Positions 1-10,440 of a DNA stretch of 29,950 nucleotides are shown here, piece by piece. A program made the translations under genes and the position numbers. Source of the DNA: Gnetum montanum (taxonomy: Eukaryota > Streptophyta > Gnetopsida > Gnetales > Gnetaceae); assembly GCA_015680685.1 (NCBI GenBank), contig MNCI01013895.1, forward strand, positions 1,661,259 through 1,691,208. Direction: 5' to 3'. Under the pieces are notes generated by a model, which saw nothing but the letters and a program-made list of their open reading frames with translations, was not told the DNA's origin and searched no databases. Every line of letters starts with the position of its first letter. The stretch's first letter is position 1.

Positions 1-1040
1 TAGAGGGAATAATTAGGGTGTGACATCAAGGGGACTTGTGGATTCTCTTTGGTGACATCTGTGGAAGTTATCATGCAATATGGTTATACTAAGATCCTTG
101 TAGATCTAATGAAAAATGGGAGTAAGAGTAATCAAGAGGGCACTCAAAATTCAAAAGCTGTTCTAGGGGGTCCCATTGGAAAGACATGCACCCATGCCTG
201 AAGGTTGGCGACTTCTCTAGATTCAGTAAAGTGAAGAAAAGAAAAAGAAAAGAAGAAGAAAAAAAAAGAAGTGCCATAAAATAAAAATCACTCCTCCCTT
301 GTACTAAACACCAAGTGATTGTACACCTTGTTGTTATGGTACTCTCATAGTTGTTCTCCATGGGATGACACAATGCGATGTCACTGATTAGAAGGATGGA
401 CTTGGTCCTAATCTTGGAATGATGGGTTAATAACACCTTAATCATGCTTTTCACGTAGGTTTCATTGTGCCTTGGATCAGTTACCTCATGTCCCAATCTC
501 TGCGATCCCTTTCTATACTAAGTCTCATCTCACTATTCGTGTAATTGTAGCTCGTGTCCCATGTAGCATAGAATTTTCATCTCATTTTGGTGATATTTGC
601 ATGTGTGTGTTTTGTGGAGTTAGCGCAGATTACATTTAACCCTTCTAGTGCCCACGGACACTTTAAGTGTGGTTACACAAGGGCATAATAGGTTGAAACC
701 TGCTTTGGGGAGGACCCACTTCTGTAATTTTTTGTAATCTTCACTAATTTTCTATCTCAAACACACAATTTCTTACCCTCAGCTTAAATTTTCATCATTT
801 TCTTTCCCTTTTATTATCCCTCAAAATTTTAACATTCCAATGTACCATTACATTCCCTTTTCTTCGTAACCGCCAAATTTTTTAATTGCGAAATTCACAT
901 CATTATCATTAAGAGTGCCTCTCGAATTAATAACATTACCCTAGGATATCTTCATGCTTGCCCATGTCCTCATTTTACACCATTAATTTCAAGAAAATCA
1001 TTAAAAATTCGGTATTTTTCATGTGTCCCACATCAGTGGG
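1..1040 (+). other. Untranslated internal DNA of an LTR retrotransposon (upstream part outside window)
   Basis: I see no convincing reading frame here. The stretch is patchily similar, in reverse complement, to the 3' untranslated part of the minus-strand element at about 18900-19650. The 20-mer TGCTTTGGGGAGGACCCACT at 701-720 is exactly the reverse complement of 18930-18949. The start of the window (GGTGTGACATCAAGGGGA) matches GGTGTGACTTCAAGGGGA on the minus strand near 19620-19640. The order and direction of the matches are consistent, so this is inferred to be the region between the polyprotein genes (outside the window) and the extra ORF at 1602. Confidence 0.55.
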
Positions 1041-1133
1041 GACGAGATATAGCGTATGTGATATCACGTCCCACGTAATATTGCATACACAATGTACCGT
1101 ACGTGATATCGTGTCCTATTTATCTATAAATAG
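1041..1133 (+). promoter_or_regulatory. Internal promoter-like block: GATATC palindromes plus TATA box
   Basis: A perfect 10-bp palindrome GTGATATCAC lies at 1058-1067, a near-palindrome ACGTGATATCGTGT at 1101-1114, and a TATA-like CTATAAATAG at 1124-1133. The order and spacing match the U3 promoters of the LTRs at 4545 and 18176 (minus), which have GATATC palindromes followed closely by CTATAAATAAG. Here the block lies inside an element, about 470 bp upstream of the long frame starting at 1602. It may be an internal promoter for that frame or the decayed remnant of another LTR; downstream of the TATA box the sequence no longer matches the 4545 LTR. Confidence 0.5.
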
Positions 1134-1300
1134 GAACCCCTGCTGCAACACTTAGCATCATTTTTCCATTTACGCAAGGGAACTTTTTGAAATTTTTTCT
1201 CTACGACTTGCGATTACGTGACCCTCGTTTTTTCACTCATATCTCACACGCTGGGTCTCCGATTTTAATTCCGTTTGCACTTGCTTGAACCCTGAGCATT

Positions 1301-1320
1301 CAGTTTAGTCATGGGGGAGG
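1301..1320 (+). other. Internal polypurine-tract-like sequence
   Basis: The 16-mer TTTAGTCATGGGGGAG here is identical to the minus-strand sequence at 20031-20046. It closely resembles the true polypurine tracts next to the LTRs at 4531-4544 and 18177-18190. It may be a central priming site or a remnant of an older LTR junction; the sequence alone does not decide. Confidence 0.4.
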
Positions 1321-1601
1321 GACACTTGCCGAAAAGTGCCTAACTTTTTTGAAATTTGTCATCATCCAAAGGACATCAATTAGGGTAATTAATACTAACA
1401 TTTAGAAAAATTGTGCCAAAAATCATATGACCTTAGGTACACCAGGAGATTAAAATGAAACCCACCTAAGCCATAGGACCTATTATCATAATTTTTGGGA
1501 AAAATCACACAATAACATAAGATCTTTAATTAAAGGCATGTATTAAGGTATAACTTAACTTTGAAAACAACCTTACTAACGTTTGGCCCATGTGATTGCA
1601 G

Positions 1602-4373
1602 ATGGCCCTGAAACGTGCTCAATGAGAGGGTCCTGCTCAAGGTGAAGCGAAACAACCTCGGAGGGGTGGAAGATGTGTCCCTGCCAAACACCATGCCGAA
1701 TAGGAGCTGCAATCATTTAGCATCCATCAAGAAGAACCTCCTACAAGACAGTCCGGGCAGGTAGAAAGAGGAGCTGCTGCTGCGCCTGAACCGGGACAAC
1801 AACTCACGTTGCCCCCAAAATGTGTTCAGGCTATCCATACGAAGTCCACAGTCGCTGCAGTGATCATGGAGCTTAACTTTGAAATTTTTGCAAAGTTTGC
1901 TCCTGAGGCCATTAGGCATCACCTTAAAGGATCTCCCTTATGGCCTGTCCTCTCTGAGTGCGGTGCCTGGTACTTAGGTGAAACGTACCTATTCTGGCAT
2001 AATAAGGAGCAAGGCACCACAATTAACATTTGTGGTGTGACAGTCAACTTTTCTGCGTAGGTGATTTCGAAAATGTTAAACCTTCTGAATTCAGGCCTCC
2101 ATGTTGCTTGGTTATCTACTCGATCAGACCTTGATGTGTGAAAGGATTGGTTAGAGAAGGCTTATGGCAGAGATAAAGCTTTTGGTGAGCTGACGATGGA
2201 AGAGCGGGTTTATTTCAAAATTGGAACCTATCACCTCTTCCCCACAAAAGGTTTGAAAAGAATATCTATGTATGTGGCAAGGGGATGTGCAGTGTTGATA
2301 GGAAAGGTTAACGCTAACCTTCCCCATCTATATTTGATGGAGATCCTAAGGCAATTTGAAGAACGAAAGTCAGGGAAGATTGCGTTGCCTTTTCCCTGCC
2401 TTATTAGAAAACTATGCCGACGGGCTGGTATTCGGGGATACACAAATGACATCCTCTGAAAGGCCCAAAATGCTTCTTATGCTGAGTTATTAAAGGTGCC
2501 AGCTCCAGGAAAGAGCACTGGCGAAGAGCTGGGACCAGATGAAGAAGAAGAACAAATGACTGGACCATCTGCAACTCAACTTGTAGGACCCAGTCAACCT
2601 CTAGCCATAGGTCCCAGCCAACAATAAGAAGTAGGACCCAGCACAGGCTAGGATCAGCCACCGCAGCAGCAAGACTACAGACCATCGATGAGCCATCTAA
2701 GGGCCATCGCCAAGATGGTTAGTTGGGGAAGTCGTGATGACACAAATATCTTCCACATCACCGATGATGTTGACGAACCTACTATTTTGTTAGATCGCAC
2801 AAGGGGTGAATTATCCATCCAAATAGGAGGAGGGGAAAGCAGATGGTCACAACAGATCTCTGGAAACATGGCATCTTTTCAAGTGCAGTTAGAGATTGGT
2901 GAAGGGGCCACTGTGGTGGTCATGCAACACCAGGATGCCATGGAAGCTGCTGAAGTGGTCGCTAACTACATCAAAGAATCTTTCAATGTACCTGTTGTGC
3001 CACCAATAGATCTTTCAGGAGCAAGGGATGCTCAAACTCCTGCTGGAACCTCAATGACTCCTGTGAAACATGAGGATGCGCTAGATCGATTGCTTCAAAC
3101 AGGACAAGTTTTGACGTCTCTGTTTGACATCCCCCAAGATGTAACAGCAATTCAATCAGACCTCATTTCCACAAAGGGGAAGCTAGTCATATCCGAAGTA
3201 AGGGTAGAGCATGCTGAAGTTGAAGTGCAGAAACTACAAGAGTAGCTTGTAGCCTTACAAGTAGCACAGTGGGATCTTTTGCAATTTGTTCCCATAGACC
3301 AGCTAGAAAATTTCAAAATCGAGCAATTAACAAAACTAATTGCAAAAAATAAGAAGGTGGTAGAAGAAAAGGAGACAGCCACTTGGGATGCCTCCGCAGC
3401 TTAAGCACAAACTCATGCGCATCTTAAGGCACTCAGGACCTTAGAAGAAGAGAATAAGTAGTTGGTTGTAGATAACCTTCAGTTGACTTCTGTGGAGAAA
3501 CAAAAGAATGTTCTCGATGAACACTTTCATCAGTTATGAGAACAGTTCATTCGGGTCAACCGAGATGTAAGCCATTTAGCTAGAGAAAATCGAACCCTCT
3601 CAATGGAGGAGGTACGCGTTGTTCGCCAAAAATCAGCCATCGAGATCAGCGCGTGGCAGAATGAGGCTAAACGACACGAGAAGCTGAAGGAGCATTTCCG
3701 TGATTAGGTGGGGATGTACAAACAAATCCTGGAGAAGGAGATCCATATGGCCAAGGCTCAAATCAACAACATCAGTGCTTAGCACACTGATTGGAGGGCC
3801 ATATTGGACACTTATGCCTTCGCCCACCAAACAGAAATTAAGAACCGTGACTTGCAGATCCAAGACTTGACTGAATACATGGAGTTGGCAAACCTTAGAT
3901 ATGCCAACCTGGCCATGTTAATAGCAAGATGCTCGAGGTTAGAGCTCAAGCAGCAGGTAGCTTCCACCCATATCAAATATGAAGTAGAATTTGCATAGCG
4001 CAAGAAGCTGGCTGAGAAACTAGATGTTGCAAATTTTGAACTTGCGGTGGTAAAAGAAAGCTACCAAGGACAAAACGATGTTGCAACCGACTTGGCTCGA
4101 TGGCTAACAGAGCTCCATGAATACAAAGAAAAAGCTAGAGCCTATGAAGAGGAACAACGGGTGTTTGCTAATCAGACATTCCTGCAACTACCCTGTCCGT
4201 GGGAGGTGCTGACTCCATCAAACATCAGAACATTAGCATGGACGGCACAAGATCCTCGAATCGAAGAGGAGAAGCTCCAGGCCATTCTTCAGCATCATCC
4301 ACCTTCCAAGCTTGGAGCAAGTGATAAGGGGAAAGCACCCATGGAGGAGCTACTGCCACCAAGAACTACATGA
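1602..4373 (+). pseudogene. Extra retrotransposon ORF: putative plant transposon protein domain plus long coiled coil
   Basis: One frame of 924 codons runs from ATG at 1602 to TGA at 4371 with no frameshift, but with 14 premature stops: TAG at 1701, 2058, 2649, 3243, 3459, 3705, 3780 and 3996, TAA at 2625 and 3402, TGA at 1623, 2139, 2457 and 3537. Each is one C-to-T step from CAG, CAA or CGA. Residues about 87-280 resemble the 'putative plant transposon protein' family (PF20167-like) carried by many plant Ty3/gypsy elements, including the block LPFPCLIRKLCRRAGI at residue 261 onward. A Gly/Pro/Gln linker follows near 300-360, then a long Glu/Lys/Leu/Gln-rich coiled coil from about 520 to 860. 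The start follows TGATTGCAG, a good 3' splice site, so it may be translated from a spliced subgenomic RNA (inference). The frame ends 157 bp before the polypurine tract. The function of the family is unknown to me; the domain call is from motif resemblance only. Confidence 0.7.
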
Positions 4374-4530
4374 GTTCCACATTTTTGTAGTTGTAGTATT
4401 TTTTCTTTGTGTTGTGTCTTCCCACACTACGGCATTAGTCCATTTCCTTTTCCAGTTAATAATCCCATACCTATCCACTGTGTAATCAATGAAGCTTGTT
4501 CTCCTTGTAACTCAAGGATGAGTTTTTATT

Positions 4531-4544
4531 CAGTCGTGGGGGTA
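4531..4544 (+). other. Polypurine tract (plus-strand primer) of the first element
   Basis: CAGTCGTGGGGGTA abuts the LTR start TGATGAGACG. The minus-strand element has the matching CAGTCATGGGGGTA directly before its own LTR start. Upstream, both share ATAATCCCATACCT and a GGATGAGTTTT-type stretch, so the junction is conserved in two insertions. Confidence 0.75.
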
Positions 4545-4567
4545 TGATGAGACGCGATTCACATAGG

Positions 4568-4629
4568 CTGCGATATCGCATACGATATCGCGTACGCGAT
4601 CTCGCAGTCCACCATCATATCTATAAATA
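4568..4629 (+). promoter_or_regulatory. U3 promoter: GATATCGCG palindromes and TATA box
   Basis: GCGATATCGC at 4570-4579 is a perfect 10-bp palindrome. It is followed at 4582-4605 by a copy of the 24-bp palindrome found at 29919-29942, differing at two positions. The TATA-like CTATAAATA at 4621-4629 lies 16 bp further on. This is a plausible core promoter with a palindromic, CpG-rich upstream element; the factor that would bind is unknown. Confidence 0.6.
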
Positions 4630-4950
4630 AGATGCAACTTTCCTAGTTTTAGGATCCCAGTTTTAGAGTAGCAAAGCTCTGCAGTTTGATCCCTCTAGAG
4701 TTAGATTTTTTTCCCGTGTCTGCCCGCAGTGTGGTGAATGTAATTGTATGGTGTCTTTATTTGAGTGTGTCGTACACATGATCAGCAATAAAGATCAAGA
4801 TTACTTCATCATTGTAGCATTCACTTTGTTATTTATTATTTATTTATTTATTTAATGTTATTTACTATTTTCTCTCTCTCACCCTTAAACTCCTAGAACG
4901 CGGAACGAGTATGACTTAATTACGAGCATTTAAGTGTGACTGCTTAGAAG

Positions 4951-5060
4951 CCCAATGGTGTAGCTAGGATCTATGCTTGGTAACCCAGTGGCGTATTTGG
5001 AATCTGCGCTTGGTAATCCCAGTGGCATACCTAGGATCTACGCTTGGTAGTCCCAGTGGT
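4951..5060 (+). repeat. Tandem repeat inside the LTR, period 33-34 bp
   Basis: Units starting at 4951, 4984, 5018 and 5052 share the pattern CCCAGTGG followed by TAGGATCT and GCTTGGTA. The last unit is partial. Two of these words, spaced similarly, survive in the minus-strand LTRs near 17690-17750 and 23940-24000. Confidence 0.7.
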
Positions 5061-5227
5061 AGTCATGCACGAGGTCCAAGATGTGTACGGTTGATTAAGG
5101 AATCGGTTGCTCGTCACACTTAGGCTAGATTAGATTTTCTTACCCTTTTCCTCCTAGCTTAGATTAGTTAATATTATTTTTCACTGCCTTCAGGAGTAGC
5201 ATAGATTAGGAACACNATCAAGTTGGC

Positions 5228-8200
5228 TTAGCCAGTGGTGTCTGGTGGGGGTTGAGGCTTCTCCTCCTCCTCTACTGCTCCACTAGAACATGCACTATCA
5301 CCTAGTACTTGCTTAAAAGCAATGTGAAACAACAAATTAATCAGCAAGTGTAAAAATATGATACAAACTTAACATGCAAAACTAGCACATAAAAAAGAAA
5401 AAGCAAAATTGACTCGAGAGGGTCCTACATCAAACTCTGAAGGCAATCTATCAAGGCACTCCTCTAAGTGTCAGAGGATCTTGACCTCTGATAACTGCAT
5501 CTAGTTCTTGTGGTTGAAGTCAACTTCTACAAGGATCTTTTCCTCATCCACAATGGTCCATGTAGGAGGTTGTATAGAAAAGTGACCATAAAAGTCTCCC
5601 CTGAGGGCAAGGTAGTCTTTCACTTTAGGGAACCACTAACCACTGTATGCTGAGCAAACAGTTTGAAGGCCCAACTCCTGCCAATCATCTCAACAAACAT
5701 CTCAAGGTGATAGGCCTTCATAGACTTGTCCTTAAGCTACTACAAGTAGGCATCCCACTCCCACTTGTAGTGGCACTTGTGGTTCTTCTACGTATGACCC
5801 AATTTGCTTAGCCTGCACTAACGCTCTTCTACTCCTGATTCTTTCAGGAGAGTAGATCCATCTGCAACCTCTACTCAATAATCTCCAGGGTAGCGTCATT
5901 CTTACCTTGGATTGCTAACCAATATCTAGTGTAATCTATCTCTAATGTCCATCAGGTACCATCCTTTTGTGCCCAAGTTGATAAAAAATCATAACGAGAC
6001 TAGAGTTCCTCATTCTTTGTGGTTAGGCTCACCACTGCCTCCTAGAGCTCATGCATGCATTTCCATAGGTGCTCATTTGAGCGCCTATAGGTCCACAACG
6101 CCTTTACACTAGAAAGCGTGCACTTGCTCATCGCCTCATACACATGATGAGGCACCTACTCCACCTAGGGGGAATACTAAGGAATGGCATGCATGTCAGC
6201 TGCCTAATTTGGATCCTAACAAAGCTTAGAGCTTGTTAACATACAATGAACAAATCAATATTAACAATAGACTAAGCATAGAAATGGTAAAATAGTTCAA
6301 GCAAAATGACATACATACCAAGTTCGGGATCTACCTACTATATGTGGTCTACCATGTCCTCCATAATGCCCTCCATGAAGGAAAATTTATTTAGTGTCTC
6401 CACCCATGGCTTCATGCGGTGGGTAAGCACTATTGGTGGATCGTTGGTAGGAAGGTCTGAGACTATAATACAACATAACACAACATAGCACTTAATGATA
6501 ATTGAGTAGTTAAGGGCTTGAAAGCAAAGGGTAAGAGTAGAGGGTAATACAAAGTGCTCATCAAGCAAGCCCTCATATGTCAGTGTGGGTGGGTCTCCCA
6601 ACTGCACACCATTGAAGAGGTTAGCAAAGTTACCCTCAGGGTGGAACAACCCCTCCGCATCAAAATAATGGGAGATCTCTAGGGCTTCTATAGGCTCCCC
6701 CTTGCGAACTACCTCCTCTTCAACCTGAGGAGGGGTCATGTCTTTTGCTCCTATTGTCACTGCTACTGCTTTCTTAGTATCCCTCTTACCTAATTCACAA
6801 ACATAGCGTAGTAGTAGCAGTATTAGCATAAAACAAAAAACAACAACAACAAAACATAAGCCAAATGCATCTATGATGTACACTAACCTGCAACCATCGA
6901 ACGGAGTGTGGGTATCTTAAGACAGACTTTCTTGTTTCCTACTTGTCCAACTGCAGGGAGAGTCTCCTTTGTTGTACATGGCCTCTTGATTGTTACCTTG
7001 GAGGACCCCATTGTCTCCGCAATGTATCACTACACCCTCTTTATATCCCCAACAATAGTTGGTGGACACTTGCTCGCATTGTCACAAGAATATGGTGACT
7101 ATGACCTTCCCAGATATGCCTTCATCATAAGTGAATACGACTTCTCAATCCCCTCTAAAGGGTCCTACGCACAAGTGGTGGTGAACAAATGCTTAATCCA
7201 TGGCTTGGACAATTACCTATGATCCTACACAACCCAATGCCCATAAGAACTCCGTAAGCCTTTGCAAATAGGTTATGAAGAATGCGAAGTGAAAGTGAGA
7301 CCTTGCATGGATGTTGCGGCAAAGCCTAGTAATCTATGCATGTAGCCTAGTGGTGATGGAGGAGGCCCAATTAAACCTGATGCCCTCCTCTATGACCTCC
7401 CGTATCACCTGCACCTACTCCACCCCAAGGACCTTTCCTTAGGAGAGTAGCTTAGGAAAGGCATAGGCACAAAAAAGAGGGTAAAGTCTTCAAACCTCAA
7501 GCATGCACACATTTCCAACCATAATGCCTTTATGAGAGTAAGTGGTCCCTGGCCACTCTTCAGTGTCCTCCCTCTAGTTTGCCTCTTGGTTGGGCTTGTT
7601 AATGATTGATAAGATCTTAAATGGAAGGCCAAAGAAGTTAACGAAGAAGCAATTGTTGAGGTCCAAGACTACCCTCACCCCATGCACTTGAGTAACAAAA
7701 CAACGAGGATCGTAGCTAAAGGAGTCAATGATGATCACCATCTTAGCCACTGGTGTGCTTGGGCTAAGGGCCAAGAAAAGGTCCATCAACCTAGCACATG
7801 TAAGCCGACCTGTCAAAGTCTTATGCCCCCTCTACATCACTGTACTTCATAATGAGGATGGTCTCATTACGACTAGTGGTGACCACTGTTACCTCTTCTA
7901 AAACAATGACAACTATAACATAAGCAAACACAACATTAGCATCATGCGCTCAATATGTACATGAGAACAAGTAATAAAAGTCAAACAAAAATAATAAATA
8001 CTCACATGGAACAAATAGTGTGTGCAACGCAAGTGGTGGCACAACGAGCTCTCTAAAGATAGGCTTACTACTAGCCCATCCCTTGTCAAGCTAATCATAG
8101 GTTTGGCACTGCTCGAATGCCTTCAGGTACTAGGTGGGGTAGTTCTCTAAGTCCTCTCCCACCTATTTGATAACTACCTCTTGAAAGCTCAAACTAGAGA

Positions 8201-8815
8201 AAAATACCTCTAGCATGGTATGGGTCAAGGCAAGAGCCCCTGTCTCATCATGGAGTCCCTCATCATCAACTTTAAAGCTAGCATTAGACATTCGTAGTCA
8301 GCAGTTAGCAAATCTAGCATGGCCAATGACAATGAGACATAACGAAAAGTAAGAGCACTTACCCTTCAGCATAATATACAATCCCAGGTGGGTTTTGGAA
8401 GAATATATGCACACACATGACAATGAAAAGGGTGTTTCTCTTGTTATAGTAAGAGAACTCTAGCATGCTCCAAATCCTGGCTAAAGGACGAATGCTATTT
8501 GGACCTAGTCTCAGGCCACCTACTTGATCACTAGCAATCATGGGCTCATCAGACATGAATCTTAGTATGTCTTGGTTTGCCTTAGCCAACAATGTCTTGG
8601 TGATGATGCTTACAGCCTCCACTACCAAGTGTAACCACATGATCACACTAAAGTGTTGTAGCAGGTAAGCTAGGAATTCTGATGCCCTTGGCTGAAACCA
8701 CACTACCTGATGGCCTAACTTCATGTTGGGTGCAAGTGTTTTGGCCACAGGCTTGCTGATGTAGGATAGGATGCTGATGAGCTCCACGACCACTAAGATA
8801 GGCTTTAGTAACACC
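5228..8815 (-). pseudogene. Decayed multi-exon reading frame of unknown function
   Basis: Coding-like segments on the minus strand are separated by short GT-AG introns. Best supported: exon 8815-8363 (acceptor CAATTGCAG), intron 8362-8278 (donor GGTAAGT, 85 bp), exon 8277-8006, intron 8005-7898 (donor GTGAGT, acceptor GTTTTAG, 108 bp); codon phase is kept across both introns. Further candidates: exon 7897-6888 (donor CAGGTTAGT), exon 6789-6551, exon 6462-6319 (donor GGTATGT) and exon 6176 onward. A last exon at 5311-5228 ends in an acidic/proline tail and TAA. Many in-frame stops are TAG, TAA or TGA where Gln or Arg would fit, and there are frameshifts in the 7800 and 5700 regions. The 6176-5800 part looks coiled-coil-like. 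An upstream exon starting at ATG 9011 is possible, but its phase does not match. I do not recognise the protein; it could be a captured host gene or an antisense ORF of a Tat-type element. Confidence 0.5.
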
Positions 8816-9011
8816 CTGCAATTGTAAGATAACAAATGAATGTAGCCTTAGCATACAACAAATTGCATTTTAACATAAATATTAACTTATGCTTAGCAAA
8901 AATTACCAAATTTAGCTCAAAATAGCATGACTTAGAAATATATCCGTAGGGTCCCCAATGGGGCTCGTGAGCATAGGACATTAATACACATTTGACATGC
9001 TTGGTGCTCAT

Positions 9012-10440
9012 TAGGGTACAACATTAACGTAGCAGTAGCATTTTACTTTACATTTGCACCATTTGCACCAACATGGTTTTCATGTTCTAGAATCCATACA
9101 TTTAACTTGAAAAACTAGCATTCTAGCATAGTTTTCGTGCATTCAGCATTTTGTTTCACATGAGGCATTCTTACCATTGGCATTTTTGCACTTGGCATCT
9201 TGCGCATTTGGCATCCTAGTTTTACACTAGCCAATTTTTTCAAATTTTCTCAAAATGTTTCCAACTCTGGGTGGTGTAGCATGAGATCTAAAAAAATTCT
9301 AATTATCTACTATGCTCCCTACCAAAAAATCACCAAATTTTTCTAACTATCGACTATGCTCCCCAGGGAACGTAGCCCCAAAATGAGTGAAAAATCAACA
9401 AAAAAATTTCTAACTATTGGGAGCATAGCATTCCACCACATCCAAAAATTAACCAATTTTAACAAAGTATTTTCTACACTTCCCAAGGAGCATAGCCACA
9501 ACCTACCACCAACACCTAAGCTTCCATCACCATGTCTCTTTCATCACGTTGCTTAATGTCATTCCGCACTGATGACATGTGCTAGGGTACTCGCCATGGC
9601 CATGGCCTTAGCAATCTCCCTAGCCCTACTCACCCCCTCATTGCAACCACTACCCCTATGGCCATAATCCCTTTTCTCATCCCAATGGCCTTCTCCCCAC
9701 ATGTCCTTGTGATGCCTAAACCTTTCTTTGCTCTCACCCTACATTGCCCCCACATCATAAAATAAGTGATGGCAAAAGGTTATCCCCTGGCCGCTACTAT
9801 TTTTAGCCATAATGGTTGAGCCCTAGCCCCAGTTCACCATTTTCCAAGCCCTACCACCAAAGTATAGAGCTGTGGCACACTCTTGCACCGATGTTACCCT
9901 CACCCATGCACCAACATAAAAAGAAAAAAAATAAAGGAGAAACAAAGGAACCCTAGCCATGCACGCCCTAGCCATGCACGCCCTAGCTGTGGTCATTTTT
10001 GTCCTATTCTATGTCCTCCACATGGCATGGCTCCTAGTGAGGGAAATCCCAGTCCACTACTAGGACAAAAACCTTATTTTTTCCCTCTTCCTCATCCCAC
10101 ATGCTGCATCCCTTAAAAATAAATGTATCAAATTCCTCATAGCCCACGCATTGCTCCTTGTCCCATTCGCTATAGGCAATTAAAATAAAAAAATAACACA
10201 TTAACATAGATCCACAACCCACACATGCATCTTCTCTCCTTTAGTCACAGCCGTCAAGGTAGCTAGGGCAACGATGGTCCCTACTAAGGTAGGCCACCTT
10301 AGGACCCAAATGCCAATGCAAGCAAGAGAAACCAAAATGCAAAGGGACAAGTGGTGCAAAAAATGGGGCAAGTGTAGCAAGCGTACCTAGCAGTTAGTGG
10401 CAGTCTCCTCTCCTCTACCTGTACCTGTAGCAAGCATTCT
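9012..10440. other. Gene-free stretch, probably retrotransposon LTR or leader DNA
   Basis: No frame of convincing length or composition is seen. The region contains recurring words (TATGCTCC, GAGCATAGC, ATTTTTCTAACTAT) and C-rich, CCCTAGCC-containing stretches. Similar GCATAGC/ATTTTTCTAAGTGT words recur at 16900-17350, beyond the Tat-type pol. The two could be remnants of the flanking LTRs of that element, but I could not align them as a pair. Confidence 0.35.
9951..9992 (+). repeat. Short tandem repeat, 15-bp unit, about 2.5 copies
   Basis: CCCTAGCCATGCACG occurs at 9951-9965 and again at 9966-9980, followed by a partial, diverged third unit. Confidence 0.8.

Larger units (their letters stand above)
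4545..5220 (+). repeat. LTR of the palindrome-bearing family (3' end not pinned)
   Basis: The LTR begins TGATGAGACG after the polypurine tract. U3 carries the GATATCGCG palindromes (4570-4605) and a TATA box at 4621-4629. A possible poly(A) signal AATAAA is at 4787-4792. The downstream part carries repeated CTTGGTAACCCAGT words that also occur, reverse complemented, in the LTRs at 17372-18176 and 23622-24245, which supports one family. The right end is uncertain: the sequence diverges from the minus-strand LTR in its last portion, and the final exon of the minus-strand frame begins at 5228. The region between is AT-rich and holds no gene. Confidence 0.65.

Noticed and set aside
89-496. Minus-strand open frame of 135 codons.
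   Set aside because: It lies over untranslated element DNA, has no recognisable domain, and contains a low-complexity Phe/Leu run encoded by a purine tract on the plus strand.
5232-5255. TGGTGTCTGGTGGGGG after the 4545 LTR looked like a primer binding site, which would make that LTR a 5' LTR.
   Set aside because: On the minus strand it encodes the acidic/proline-rich end of the 5311-5228 exon, and it does not match the Athila-type site used by this family.
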